The notes: generated by a model from the letters alone, not told the origin. A stretch of DNA of 64,000 nt from Bolinopsis microptera (GCF_026151205.1 NC_087080.1:8583720-8647719), one strand, 5' to 3'. Positions 39,588 through 51,995 are shown, counted from the stretch's first letter. Numbers and translations are program-made.

Positions 39588-40980
39588 AACTAAGTTTGGG
39601 TTGTGTGTTAGTAGGTAGCCTGAGATGTTGTTGCGAAGAGTTACTTAGTTTAAAAGTGGTAACGATAGCAAGATGATCCGATAAATCCACCGTTACAACG
39701 TTACTGCTTATTGTGTTACTTATATTATTTGTGTAGACATGATCAATTAAGGTAGCACTATGATCGGTGACTCGTGTCGGCCTTGAAACCGTCTGAACAA
39801 ATCCATACTTGGCAAGGAGGTCTATGAGGTTCTGTCCAGAAATATCAGTTTTGAATTTTATAAGATCAATGTTTGCGTCCCCAAAAAACATTATATGCTT
39901 GCGAGAATGTCTGTCTAGACCTCGTAGCACCTTTTCCAAAGAATTTAAGAAGTTCTGAGTACCTTTAGATGGGGACCTGTAAAAGTTTATCAATACTTTT
40001 GTTTGGTTTGTGCCTTTGCAATTATGCACCTTAACTAATTGAAATTCAGCGCACGTGTCATCGGGATCTGTGGTTGCCTTAAGATTTTCTATATTTTCGG
40101 GATCACAAACCCTCTTATTAATGTAAATTACAAGGCCACCACCTTTTCCTGATTTGCGTAATGGTTCCTGAACAATAGGCTCGTGAAACCCTTCAATTTT
40201 AATGTCGGAGATTCCGTTTGGTAATTTATCTAACTTAAAATTGGTTTCGTTAAGACACAAAACGTCATACTTAGTATAACTGTCGATTTCTTCACGGAAG
40301 TATGTGATGTTCTTTACTAATGATCGCACATTAAGAGAAAACACTTTCAGTTCATCACGGGAGGAACTTTTAATGTTCGATGGCTGCTGATACTTACAAT
40401 TGGTTAATATATCGCTGATTTCGTTCCAGTATTGGTAACTTTCATCGTTATCCTGATCTAAAGCGTTACCAATCAAATCTAAACCATGTGAGCGGTCGTA
40501 TGGATTGAAAAGGGCAGTGATTCGGCTGCTAGAGTCCATAAAAATATCATAAGATGTCACATAATAACCTGGGATTAACGACTCACAGCACTTTATGCAG
40601 CCTAAATTATCTCTAAAACACTTTTTATGAATGTACTCATCGCACCATGAACAAGACCTAATGTTTAATCTAGAATAACAAAACCCGTTACAGGCCATGC
40701 ACTTTGTTTTAAAATTAGTCTTGTTAACACTACTTTTATTATTCGTCGGGACATCAGAGGCATTGATTGGGAGAATTGAGCTTATGCATTCATAGCAGAA
40801 CCATGGGTTCCCAGAATTTATAATGTGCCGGGCATCGTTTTTTGATAGTTTCTGGCATTTTAAATGTTTACGTTCAGCACATAGGTCACAAATTAGGTCA
40901 AGAGAACTTTTAGGGATACGAATATAGCATTTGTCGCAATTGGGCTGTGAGCCGTGTTGCCTATGATTACTTCGCTCCAC
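39577..40980 (-). CDS. LINE N-terminal Cys/His fingers plus AP endonuclease (ORF1/EN)
   Basis: 467 aa. The N-terminal 150 residues hold PHD/zinc-type Cys clusters (CDKCYIR, CDLCAERKHLKC, CMACNGFC, SWCDEYIHKKC). From about residue 215 there is an exonuclease-endonuclease-phosphatase domain: VFSLNVRSLV, CLNETNFK, INFYRSP, FFGDANIDLI and DLSDHLAIV. PHD finger plus APE is typical of CR1-group LINEs. It nicks target DNA for target-primed reverse transcription. Confidence 0.88.
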   Translation of the reverse strand: MERSNHRQHGSQPNCDKCYIRIPKSSLDLICDLCAERKHLKCQKLSKNDARHIINSGNPWFCYECISSILPINASDVPTNNKSSVNKTNFKTKCMACNGFCYSRLNIRSCSWCDEYIHKKCFRDNLGCIKCCESLIPGYYVTSYDIFMDSSSRITALFNPYDRSHGLDLIGNALDQDNDESYQYWNEISDILTNCKYQQPSNIKSSSRDELKVFSLNVRSLVKNITYFREEIDSYTKYDVLCLNETNFKLDKLPNGISDIKIEGFHEPIVQEPLRKSGKGGGLVIYINKRVCDPENIENLKATTDPDDTCAEFQLVKVHNCKGTNQTKVLINFYRSPSKGTQNFLNSLEKVLRGLDRHSRKHIMFFGDANIDLIKFKTDISGQNLIDLLAKYGFVQTVSRPTRVTDHSATLIDHVYTNNISNTISSNVVTVDLSDHLAIVTTFKLSNSSQQHLRLPTNTQPKLSYDK

Positions 40981-41110
40981 TTTCAGTGACAGAATAAAGT
41001 AAGAGTTGAAAACAGATTAAATAAATGAAATAAAAACTGAATAAAGAAAAATTGATATTAATATATAATCTGATGGGTGTAGACAGTAGGCTGGTCAGAT
41101 CCGTTTGCAA

Positions 41111-41489
41111 GAACTCATGTCTTATCTACTTCTTAGATATAATGACTTTTTAATTTCAGTCAATTTTAATTTCTGTCATCGGAATAAACTATATCATTGG
41201 ACCAATGAAAAACAAGTTATTATCAAATTTGAATATTCTTAGGCTTCCTCGTTCACTTCTTCGGAATTACTAAATTTACAGTGAAATGCAGGACTGAGGT
41301 GGTCTAACAAAAATATCGTTTTCAAAAAGCGGGTATTACTGATGCTTTAAGTATGAAATATTCATTAAATCTGGTCATATTTCGTATCTGCCATATTTTT
41401 TAAACAACTTTCATAATCATAAACACTGATAATGATATATAACAGTTATTTTGACATTTTTACTGCTTAACGACTACTTTTCTAGCTTA
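41111..41489. repeat. About 380-bp direct duplication, copy 1
   Basis: GAACTCATGTCTTATCTACT through GCTTAACGACTACTTTTCTA recurs at 41726-42104, nearly identical, 615 bp away. The sequence between ends in a palindrome. Confidence 0.85.
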
Positions 41490-41589
41490 ATGCTGTTAAT
41501 GTTATATAGTTTTGAGTCGAATTTGACAGTTAGTTTTTTAAGCTTAGTGTTCCCAGTTGAACACCTTATTTGAACGCCATAGTTGAACA

Positions 41590-41660
41590 CCTTATTTGAA
41601 CGGACATTAATTGAACGCTGGAGGTCCTAGCGTTCATCTTAATGTCCGTTCAAATAAAGT
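41590..41660. mobile_element. Palindrome between the duplicated blocks
   Basis: TTTGAACGGACATTAATTGAACGC... folds back on GCGTTCATCTTAATGTCCGTTCAAA, an arm of about 25 bp around a GGAGGTCC centre. Similar ATTTTAATGTCCGTGG sequence at 13,735 suggests a small dispersed family. Confidence 0.6.
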
Positions 41661-41725
41661 CCGTTCGTTTAAGGTCCTTCCAAGTTTAAGTCCGTTGAAT
41701 TTTTTTCCAAAATTATTCCTCTGCG

Positions 41726-42104
41726 AACTCATGTCTTATCTACTTCTTAGATATAATGACTTTTTAATTTCAGTCAATTTTAATTTCTGTCATCGGAATA
41801 AACTATATCATTGGACCAATGAAAAACAAGTTATTATCAAATTTGAATATTCTTAGGCTTCCTCGTTCACTTCTTCGGAATTACTAAATTTACAGTGAAA
41901 TGCAGGACTGAGGTGGTCTAACAAAAATATCGTTTTCAAAAAGCGGGTATTACTGATGCTTTAAGTATGAAATATTCATTAAATCTGGTCATATTTCGTA
42001 TCTGCCATATTTTTTAAACAACTTTCATAATCATAAACACTGATAATGATATATAACAGTTATTTTGACATTTTTACTGCTTAACGACTACTTTTCTAGC
42101 TTAT
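41726..42104. repeat. About 380-bp direct duplication, copy 2
   Basis: Second copy of 41111-41489. It includes an 81-aa frame that reads through in both copies and is not evidence of a gene. Confidence 0.85.
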
Positions 42105-42140
42105 TGAATATGAAAAATTGATTTACAAATAATCTGCTAA

Positions 42141-42372
42141 AATTTTAAAGAACGCCAGCCTTACAATCGTTAGGTTGCGAGTTCGAATCCCAGTGTCTGC
42201 CTGATCGTGGGGTGAGCGTCGTCGACGTTCAGCTAAAGATCGTGAGTGGTCTTAAGGTCTTTGCAGCCCCCCGGTCTACCCAGCCGAATACTCGAGAAAT
42301 CGGGTGTGAGGGTTAAATGAGGAGCTGCGCATTGCAGCAAATTCTAGGGCGAAGAAAGTATGGTACACACTA
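42141..42372 (+). mobile_element. tRNA-derived SINE remnant
   Basis: GTTGCGAGTTCGAATCCCAG near 42175-42194 is a good pol III B box with a tRNA-like T-arm. An A box is not clear. Conserved-looking sequence continues to the next repeat. Confidence 0.5.
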
Positions 42373-43740
42373 CTGTAAATCAATAGGTGGCGCATGTGTG
42401 TCATTTAAATTTGAGACTTATTACGTAAGGGCTGGGAACCCCTAATTCGGTTTTCTATGATAGATAGTGTCATAAACTAGGCCTCAAAAGTCGCACAAAA
42501 TGACCCAGGTTCATAAAATGAACGGAAATGAACGGAAATGAACGGAAATGAATTGTATCCTGAAAGTGCTCATAATGGTTCAAAATTGGTCTGAAGGAGT
42601 TTTGGTTGTAACCATGTCATAGCCAATAACCATGTAATAACCATGTCACTTTTGTTTTTGACACACATGCGCTAGCAGGTTTATCATGTAAATGAATAGG
42701 TGGCGCATGTGTGTCATTTAAATTTGAGACTTATTACGTAAGGGCTGGGAACCCCTAATTCGGTTTTCTATGATATATAGTGTCATAAACTAAGCCTCGA
42801 AAGTCGCACTAAATGACCCAGGTTCATAGAATGAACGAAATGAACGGAAATGAATTGTATCCTGAAAGTGCTCATAATGGTTCAAAATTGGTCTGAAGGA
42901 GTTTTGGTTGTAACCATGTCATAGCCAATAACCATGTTATCACCATGTCATAACCATGTCATAACCATGTCATAACCATGTCATAGGGTGGTCCTAGGGC
43001 CAACCAAACTCTTCAGACCAATTTTGAACCATTATGAGCAATTTTGGGATACAATTGATTTACGTTCATTTCCGTTCATTTCCGTTCATTCTATGAACCT
43101 GGGTCATTTTGTGCGACTTTCGATGACCTCTAGGCCTAGCTTATGACAATATCTATCATAGAAAACCGAATTGGGGGTTCCCAGCCCTTACGTAATAAGT
43201 CTCAAATTGAAATGACACACATGCGCCACCTATTGATTTACATGATAAACCTGGTAGCACATGTCTGTCACTTTTGTTTTTGACACACATGCGCTATCAG
43301 GTTTATCATGTAAATCAATAGGTGGCGCATGTGTGTCATTTAAATTTGAGACTTATTACGTAAGGGCTGGGAACCCCTAATTCGGTTTTCTATGATAGAT
43401 AGTGTCATAAACTAGGCCTCAAAAGTCGCACAAAATGACCCAGGTTCATAAAATGAACGGAAATGAACGGAAATGAACGGAAATGAATTGTATCCTGAAA
43501 GTGCTCATAATGGTTCAAAATTGGTCTGAAGGAGTTTTGGTTGTAACCATGTCATAGCCAATAACCATGTCATAACCATGTCATAACCATGTCATAACCA
43601 ATAACCATGTCATAACCATGTCATAACCATGTCATAACCATGTCATAACCATGTCATAACCATGTAAGAAAAAGGCGTCATAGCCATGTCACTAGCTGAC
43701 CACTATGATTGCATTAACAATAAAGCGTTATTCTAAAAAT
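42373..43740. repeat. Nested 270-bp repeat in four copies with an 11-bp ATAACCATGTC minisatellite
   Basis: The unit AATAGGTGGCGCATGTGTGT...GTAACCATGTCATAG lies in plus orientation at about 42,380, 42,698 and 43,317, and inverted at about 43,000-43,245. Each plus copy ends in ATAACCATGTC repeats, most at 43,555-43,670. Internal AATGAACGGA units vary in number. Confidence 0.8.
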
Positions 43741-46530
43741 AATTATGAATTATAAACGAGAAAACACGTTTCCTTTTTTATTATTCTTATTTTGTAAATG
43801 TGCTGTAATTATTTTGTAATTTTCACGCAGTACAGGCAATTACGGACAAAAGAAACGATGTTTTATATTATTAGTCTTAGAAGACTGATCAGCGCATCAA
43901 ATAATGCTTTTTTTCTTGATCGGCGCGATGCACAATTTATTAACTGGGCCGTACTGCCAGCTTACCTGAGGACCCCAGGCTTTAATGTTGGTAAAATAGA
44001 GATTAGGCGGAATGACAGGCTGAGCGCGGCCCAGTAAACTGCCAGCTTACTGTGACATGTAAAATATTGACGTTGTTTTTTATTCGTTCGTAAATGATAA
44101 ACGGTTGTGGGTTGCGGAATGACATTGAAAAGGCACAGGCTGAGCGCCGCCCAGTAACACAAACATTTCGCTTCGAAAAGAAAGTTTTTCGTGTTACTTC
44201 GAAAAAATTTAGACAAGCATCATCTGTCGACATACCGGCGAGTTCAATTTCCAATCCTTTCTTTAACGGGTGATAGTATCACTGATACTTGTAGTCGTAA
44301 AATATTTGCTTCAAATATTAATCAGGACCGTCGACGAGTCCAACTCGGCGCGCGTCCTGGTAGGTTATAAACTTACAAGTCACGCGTCGCGATCCTCATT
44401 TGTAATTCATTTCGCCCCCGCTATACCGTGGCGAAAGCCACGATACGACCGCGCAGCCCACAGGCACAACGAAGGGCTGAGGGTAATTAATTTACCGGAT
44501 GGTGTAGGGAAATTGGTAAAAACACGACTTCAATCTTACATTAATTGTATAAAATTCTAATTTCAGGTAAACAAGCAAAGTTTGTTTTCAATTATTACAT
44601 ATAACTATTAGTTGACGGATGTTACTCGTTTGGATTTTTCGATGCGAAGTTTACTCAGCCTCAAGCCTGTCATTCCGCCGAATTTATATGATTATGAACA
44701 TATAAATATAATACAAAAATTAAGTGCAAGTAAGTAAGTAAATATTTCATGCTAGGCATGTAGCACCCATTACGGTATGGGTAACCACTAATATAACCAT
44801 CCATTGAGTCTTTGCTTTTTCGCTTTGCATAGCAGCTCAGCGAGGTCCGCAGGGCACAGGGGTGCTGGGTGCATTTTGCCTATATCTAACGACAAACAAG
44901 GTGGCCTTACAACGAGAAGCATTATTAGATCGATGCGCAGCAAGCTTGCTAGTTGCTACGAAGTATCCCGAAACGGGTTAGTCCATTATCATTTCTAACA
45001 ATAAACACATTGTTGGCACTTGGCAGTTGGCTTGATAGGTACACGAATAATTGCATTTCGATCTTCGCGCACGAAACCAGGACACAGGAGCTTGCCTGTC
45101 ATGCGTCGGCGTACACGCTTCAATATGCAATTCTTGGTAGCTGTCATGCTACGCGCAGCAGGCAGCTTCATTCCTCATAGCTCCATTGTCCAATGAGTAT
45201 GTTTATAAATATTATAGCTTGTAGCACGATCCGTTACTGTGCCGCGCCGCGCATTCAATTATTGATTATTCTTCTTGCAACGCTAATTCGGTGAAATGTG
45301 CTACTGTGCCTTGCCGAGCTGCGATGAATTGACATCGTCAGTTAACATTATAGCCTGTGCAGCAACAGTACACGCGCTTTAACCTAACCATGTGCTTTCG
45401 CGCCACTGCAGCGTGCAGGCGCGCTCGTTTCACACGGGAGGCGATCGGCGGAGAGGAGTTTAAAGATAAAATAGAGATAAGGATGAAATACATATATAAA
45501 TAGATCAAGATAGCGATTAGAATATTGAATAGAGATTTCCCAGGCCGGAAACCTAACCGTTAGGGGCCTAACTTCGGAAGTAAAAAAGATAGCGACTTCC
45601 GGTTTTTTGCAAAATGTTCGTCTTGTAAAAATAACGTTACCTCCCCAGGAGGAAAATTGGGGCTTCTCATTTTAAAAAGTTATTACAGAAAAACTGTTTT
45701 TGATGCTGCGCGCAACAAGCTAGAAAAATAACTTTGCAAAATAAACCCGTTGTTATGCGTGTGACGTCATCATGCATGACCATATTTGGAAATGCGCGTG
45801 AAGATAAGAGTACGTATTTTGCCGATCGCCTGCAGCACTTATTACGAAGTAGTTTCCAAAACTGTTATAGTCTTTTCTGTCCATTTTGTTGCTTTGGGAT
45901 AATCAAGTGGATCCCATTAATTTTAATTGAAGTGAACACTGTTTTGAACAAAATTGAAAGCGTCTTTCGATTAAACAAATGTACAATGATTTCACATCTG
46001 AATGAGTAACTATCAAGCTGCTCAGTATTTCTTATCTTAAGTGCTGAAAGTTCACACTCGATGAACTTGCTGTGCACTGGTAACAGAATATTTAGAACTT
46101 TTGGCTCAAACACAAAACATCTGGCTCGTAAAATTACACAAACAAACATCATATGAAGACCGCCTCTCTCTTCTCAATGATTACGTAATGTAAATGGCCC
46201 GAGGCCCCAAACATCTGCTTTCAGGGCCTACATGACAACGCTAAAAATTTAAATAATAAGAGCAAGATACACCAATTACAATAAAACAGCTGAGAGTCGT
46301 TCCGATCATATGTTAAGACATCACTTTTCAGCCTATTTTAGCCCCCTTACTCCCTATATGACCAGTTTTACAGTTACAAGTTAGTTATTGTGTTAAAATT
46401 ACACAAACGTTATCATATAAACACCGCCTCTCTCTCCGATTGGGCTCCGATTACGTAATGTGAACGGCCCCAAACATCTACTTTCAGGGCCCTACAACGC
46501 TATAAATAATTTAAATCATAAGAAAGCAAT
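43741..46530. other. Non-coding, repeat-derived stretch
   Basis: No convincing gene. Around 44,228-44,390 is an RNA-like element shared with 51,870-52,055. At 46,131-46,262 and 46,396-46,523 a block with CACCGCCTCTCTCT and GATTACGTAATGT is tandemly duplicated with divergence. Short frames here look like chance. Confidence 0.55.
44328..44390 (+). other. Conserved hairpin sequence, copy 1
   Basis: AGGACCGTCGACGAGTCCAA followed by CTCGGCGCGCGTCCTG is conserved exactly in a second copy at 51,996, within otherwise diverged flanks. AGGAC pairs with GTCCT, and a downstream GTAGGTT/AACTTAC arm also pairs. It is probably part of a small RNA-derived repeat. Confidence 0.5.
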
Positions 46531-46536
46531 TCCTTA

Positions 46537-46819
46537 CACCCCAGTTCCACGGCCGGATATTATGCCAAATTATTAGACGGAGATCGTCTACTGATATTTC
46601 TCCGGTTTGCAGTTCCACGACCGGAGACCATCTACGGTAATTTTGTTGATTCTGTATGATTCTGTATGAATTAATCTCCGAGAAATTCCCGGAGAGCTCA
46701 GAGCTTAATCTCCGTCTAATACAGTTGACGGAGCCGGAGAATCATCTCCGGAGATGATCTACGGGAAATGGACCTCCGTCTAATAATTTGGCATAATATC
46801 TGGCCATGGAACTGGGGGG
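46537..46819. mobile_element. MITE with 43-bp terminal inverted repeats
   Basis: CCCCAGTTCCACGGCCGGAT at 46539 pairs with ATCTGGCCATGGAACTGGGG ending at 46817, and the similarity runs on through ATTATGCCAAATTATTAGACGGA. TTA flanks both ends, fitting a PIF/Harbinger-type 3-bp target site. Internal CTCCGGAGAT-type palindromes fill the centre. Confidence 0.75.
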
Positions 46820-47291
46820 TTAAACCAATTCTAATAAAACAAATATTTATAGGTTACTCATCTGTTTCACATTTCAAAACAGCTCGATCCAATCCGGTGA
46901 GTAAGTTAGAATGTTCTGTCTTTGCATATATATTTACGCTACAGTTCCTTCAGTTTATTCAGACGAATGTTGAAAATGTTCATGATCTTTAAGTAGACTC
47001 CCTGAAAAAATTTGGGTAGACATAAATAATACATAATATCGACAATACAACCAAAAAGAAAATATGCGCGTATGTGCGCGCGCTTTCTGTTTTACTTAAC
47101 TGACGCTATTTGCTTTATACATCATAAGTAGTCAAAAACTTGCTAGAACAGTAGAAGAATGTGAATTAAGCTATCTCCTTTTATATGGAATGGCTGGAAA
47201 AGGGTGTCACCTTGACATAGAGGCACTGTAAGATTCAGGGCCGCGCGCGTCTGTTATAGAATTCTTAATTTAAGATCATATTAATACTTAC

Positions 47292-47463
47292 GTGTTTTTG
47301 ACGATTGCATTAACCAGTGAAGGATAAAAAACATTTGGCAAGCTGACAGAGAAACATAACTTCCCTTCCATCGGACACCGGTCCAAAATGAAATTCTTAT
47401 CATCATCTCAAATGAAGTTTTGGTGTATTTAAGAGATGGAACTGTCACCCTTCGAATTTCTGT
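47292..47463 (-). CDS. Alternative or relic copy of a duplicated exon
   Basis: Encodes TEIRRVTVPSLKYTKTSFEM, matching exon 47818-47921 with several synonymous changes. The equivalent donor is mutated (GTAAGT to GGAAGT), but the frame runs on to a perfect GTAAGTAT donor after 47292. The acceptor AACTTCAG is shared. It could be a mutually exclusive exon. Confidence 0.45.
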
Positions 47464-47817
47464 CTGAAGTTAAGATAACATTATTATAAATAACATAATC
47501 ACCATTTGGGACAGGTGCTAACTATTAAACCACCAAAACATGTCTCACCTACCCCGGAACAAAAATCCACTACAGGGGTAAAATTTTACAGTCTTGATTT
47601 GTCCTAGATTTGAGTAATTTTGGGATGGGCGTGGCCCCTGGGAGTTGCCTGAGTGGGTCAAGAGGTCGAAACCCGGTTTTTCTGATGGTTTGAGACAGGT
47701 ACTAACTATTAAACCACCAAAACATGTCTCACCTACCCCGGAACAAAAATCCACTACACCTGTGAAATCCACTACACACATCAAGGAAACGTGCTCTCAG
47801 AAATAAACATAACTTAC

Positions 47818-47921
47818 CTTTCGTACAGGGAAAGCTGGACACCGGTCCTAATTCTTATCCTCATCTCAAAAGAAGTCTTGGTGTACTTAAGCGAAGGAAC
47901 TGTCACCCTCCGAAACACTGT
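47818..47921 (-). CDS. Unrecognised gene, exon 3
   Basis: Acceptor AACTTCAG and donor GTAAGT on the minus strand. The frame TVFRRVTVPSLKYTKTSFEM continues to VQLSLYER. It joins exon 2 in phase 0. The paralogous segment at 47365-47463 differs mostly at third codon positions in the conserved core, which supports real coding. Further 3' exons were not found. Confidence 0.55.
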
Positions 47922-48135
47922 CTGAAGTTAAGATAAGATTATTTTAAATAACATAATCACCATTCAAAAAGGGATATGAAATATTAAACTATATTCCAAG
48001 AATCGGAAAAAATGACAATTTTGTTGTAATTTGATTTGAACGTTCTCAATGAGCATAGAACAGAGCTGATAGTCAGGTGATGTCATATTCACGTTAAAAT
48101 GTTACTAAACAGACTTAAAACTGAATGAAAATCAC

Positions 48136-50158
48136 CTTGTATTGTACAAAATATGAACGTAGTTGTGGCAAAGTCAGATTTTCTCTACGATATAACCAGG
48201 AAGCTGAGGGGTACTGAGCTGTATCAGGTGATTTATCAGGAGTAGCCATGAATAGAATAGGGGGTCGCCTTATACCCCCTAAGTCATTTTTCAAAAACTC
48301 TTTTATCTGTTCGCTATTCATATTATCAAGACGCTTATGTGGCCATCTTATTTTCATTAGTTCTAATGCCGAGGCGGGTTTATCTTTTAAATCTTGTAGC
48401 GATTTTCCGCGATTTTCAGGATTTTCGAAGAACCCACCTTTATTAGCATGTTTTGTAGTTTTGTCGAATGTCATGTGTTCAAATTTTACAATTTCGTAAT
48501 ATTCATAATGATCTATAGGGAAGCATTCTAATAAGGTAGGATTACGATACGGTCCACTCTTGTTTGAACCATTCTCAACACTCCTTACAGGCGCATCGCC
48601 ATTCACAAATTTTAATCTGTCCGTGAATTCGATTCCGTTTGTTTTAATTGTAACTTTAAAGGCAGCTAACTGGTTAGTTCTAAATTCTTGTAAAGCCTCT
48701 TCGCTTTTGGTTGTCGAAGGAGACATAGCTATGTAATGGATGTACATTTGCTCGACAGCTTTTTGTAAATCCCCTTCACATAGATCATTTGATTGGTAAA
48801 GGGACTTGCTGTATAAAGGCCAAACGACAAAAAGGATGTAACTTCTGTTTAAAATAACGGCGTGATCATACCACATTGCAAAGCTCCTTGTAGACTCAGC
48901 TTCTTCAAGTTTTTTTCTAAGAAAACTTTCGTCGTATTTTTGGAAGTCGCTCTCACAAATCAAACTATAACTCTTTAAGGTGCATTTCACCTCGTCAATC
49001 GACAAATTTTGGTAATGCTCTTTTGGTTTGGCCTTCAAGAAATTATTACCAGACTGGAAACTTAGGGAATGTTCTCTAATTGACATAAGGTCAACTAATC
49101 GTGAGTTAGCTGCTACCTGTTTAGGACATGATTTAACCAAATCCCAACCTTCATACAAAAGTAGTATCTGGGGAGTCCCCAGCAAAATTGATTGGAGTTC
49201 TCTTAGTATTTCAACTTTTTCATCAGCAACACTAGCTGGAGGAATTCTTGGGATATAAAGATCGTCAACTAGAGGGTGGGGCTTGTAGCGTGTCCGAGCA
49301 TTACTGTGGACAGCAAGTATGGGTCTTAACTCACTGTAAATACCATGATTTCTCGGAAGTAAAAGGTAATTTAAGCAGACAGATTGTGCATAATCGGACA
49401 ATCTTTTCCCTCCTTTAAGGCCAGTTAAACTATATTTTGTACCCAGTTTAAAGAAACTTGGTTCGAAATGGTACGTAAGGACGTGCGAACAGTATTCATT
49501 AAACAGGTCCCCAAGCTCAATATTTGGATCGGATGACTTAATGTGGCGATAATCTGGTAGATTAGACAGATGTTGCTCGATGTCTGTTTTAGAAAATTCA
49601 GTGCAAAATATAGTACGGTCTAAATTCTCGACCTGACTTCCTGAAAGACCACTGCCATAGTGGATAAGCGCACTAGCCTCGGTTAAATGATCATTGAATT
49701 TTGCAACATTGATGGTTAGTTCCGATTTGTACCGCTCAAATTCCACTTTTAATTCGCTCAAAGATATTTCGAAATTTTCGACACTTTTATCGTAGCTAGA
49801 AAGAATTTCGTAGGAAGTCCAGCATATGCATTCATGGATTTCCTTAAAACTCTTTCTGCACGACCTAACTCGTTATTAGCAAATTCGGATAAAATTTTGT
49901 TGCATCTACTTTTCAAATTATCACCTCCATCATTGTTTGACATATTAAAACAAACACTACAAGGGACGCCTTCTACTTGTGGCCTACTGTTTTCATGTGA
50001 AATGCGAATTTGATCACTCCTATAAGTCTGCTCAAGAGAATCTAAAACCTCTTTATTATCGGCGATACACTTGGCTTGACCAATAATTCGACGAAAATTT
50101 CGCGAATCCAAGTAATTACGAACGTAACCAAAATAATGGGGAAATTGATTCACATGGT
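48136..50158 (-). CDS. Unrecognised gene, large exon 2 with a one-base frame break
   Basis: Two frames make this exon: one open from about 50158 to 49758, with a Cys-rich VPCSVCFN motif; the other open from about 49885 to 48136, with a charged coiled segment (LSELKVEFERYK) and a conserved-looking FAMWYDHAVILNRSYILF. They overlap by about 125 bp and need a single-base shift near 49,800. The donor GTGATT follows 48136 in phase 0. I cannot name the family; I have a vague memory of W-x-D-H-x-x-I motifs in multicopy genes of non-bilaterian animals. It could be a host gene or a mobile-element gene. Confidence 0.55.
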
Positions 50159-50535
50159 CTTCTACAGCAGGGTGTCAGAATTATTGGCGTGTTTGAAATT
50201 TTATGTGTATTTTATGATGAAATCAATATTTTTCGACGGGTCATAACTTTACTTTTGAATGTCGAAATTACAAAATTCAAAAACTGGTCTGTAGACAATC
50301 GTTTGAACTTTTTCTTAATTTCAGAATTTCGTGTTGATGTATCTCAAAACCCATAATTTAGCCCGTTATATGAAGGGTCGATTCCATACTTGGTTAGATT
50401 TACGAAGGAGTAAGGGATTTATGTGTAATTTTTTTTCGGTGAATTTTTTCTGAAATTATTCTTTAGACTAAAGTGCACAGCTCCGTACGCGTCCGTCAAA
50501 TTCTGTCAATACCAAATATGCCAAAATGTACTTAC

Positions 50536-50632
50536 AGAAAGGAAGCTTTGAGTATCCAGATTTGACTAACGCAGAGTATACACAGTCGCTAAGAAATTGA
50601 ACTTCTATTTCGGTACGTGATCGTTTGCTCAT
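50536..50632 (-). CDS. Unrecognised gene, exon 1
   Basis: ATG at 50632 begins MSKRSRTEIEVQFLSDCVYS and runs 32 codons plus one base to a strong donor (GTAAGT). Joining to 50158 restores the frame of exon 2, although the acceptor there (GAAG) is weak. The intron is about 380 bp. Confidence 0.45.
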
Positions 50633-51995
50633 TGTGCTAATAAAAACTAATTACCACGAACGAGGAAAATACAAAATGTACGGAAATAGGAAAGAAAATG
50701 TTGAATATATATATTGCAAGCGAGCCCCAGAAACAATCCTAATTATAGAATGACATATCTATAGGTAAAAGTAGGTAGTGCGCCATCGACAGTGAGCCGC
50801 GCGTGCCGACTGTAAGATGGTTTTCTAGCGCTAATTTCGGCCAGCACAATTTTCTTCAAACAAATAGATATTGAGTATCCTTCCCGACCTCCAATTGCAA
50901 CAAAAATTGGTAAGCTTACTCATAGACTTACAAGGAAAGTGTCCGAAAAATTTAAAGTATATCCAACCATCAGACAATATGTTACAGCTAAAAGCAGCGT
51001 ATTTTGCCCCATTTTGATCACTATATCAACTCCGATATCCACCAAATTTTTCGGACAGTTGTGAAAGCCCTATTGGAAGGTCGTCGCCAATTTCCAGAAT
51101 GATCTCATTTAAGAACTGGAGATATATCCGAATAATACGACAAAAATGGTCAAATTTGGACGAATTTGGTCAAATTACGCGACTTTTACAGCTACTTTTG
51201 CTCCAAAAGCCGCGCACCATCAAATATGGCACATAGGCGAAACTCACTGATCTTTCCAAAAAGGTATGACAAATTTGGTATTGCGAAAATTCTCACAGTC
51301 TCTAGAAAACAGTGGTACAAAAATTTTTAAAATCCGAGCAAGTTTATTTTTATCGTGCACCTCCTAGTAAAAGTATCCAACGCGAAATAAGAGCGCAAAT
51401 TAGTACAGAAACACATATCGGCGCGGCGTAAAGGGATTGTTATTAAAAAGTTGAAAATGATGTGTATCAAACAAATTTTTGACACACATACGCTACCTAC
51501 TCACCTAGGAAGCGCATGTGTATCATTATTTTTTTTGACACACATGCGCTTCCATAGTTTGCTTTGAGATTGTAGTAAAGTTGTAGCGCGATGCATTATT
51601 ACTGGGCGGTGCTCAGCCTGTCATTCCAATGCGCCGAATTTCTATTTTATGAACATTATTGATTCACGATGTCAATCCTTCGCATCTCTCCGATCTGCAT
51701 ACGTGGTCCGGTTGCGAGAAGATGCGCGGCGCGGCCCAGTAGTGCATAGCGCTACATTTGCTCTAACCAGAGCCCTCTCGCTTGCAGTAGCGCGCGACCG
51801 CCGGAGTATCCTACTTGTGAAACAAGCGCGTCACGCAGTACGCGTAGGCACATGGCTATGTGAAGCGCTACATTAACGGGTGATACTCGTAAAATATTTG
51901 TCATACGTTGTATGACCCGCCGCGCGGCTCCCCCTGTATAGTGAAGCGACAGTGGGGGTCACCACGTGATACAATAAAATATCTGTTCCATATAC

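Larger units (their letters stand above)
36950..41000 (-). mobile_element. CR1-like LINE retrotransposon, near full length
   Basis: Contains an endonuclease frame followed by a reverse transcriptase frame on the minus strand, a roughly 360-bp 3' region and a short 5' leader. The 3' end may be the GATTGATT-type repeat near 36,953-36,968. Boundaries are estimates; I found no target duplication. Confidence 0.7.

Noticed and set aside
42605-43670. CRISPR-like array
   Set aside because: The repeats are 11-bp tandem units without spacers, in eukaryotic DNA.
44328-44364. Hammerhead ribozyme
   Set aside because: A GACGAGTC stretch resembles part of the core, but the invariant GAAA strand and a clear three-stem fold are missing.
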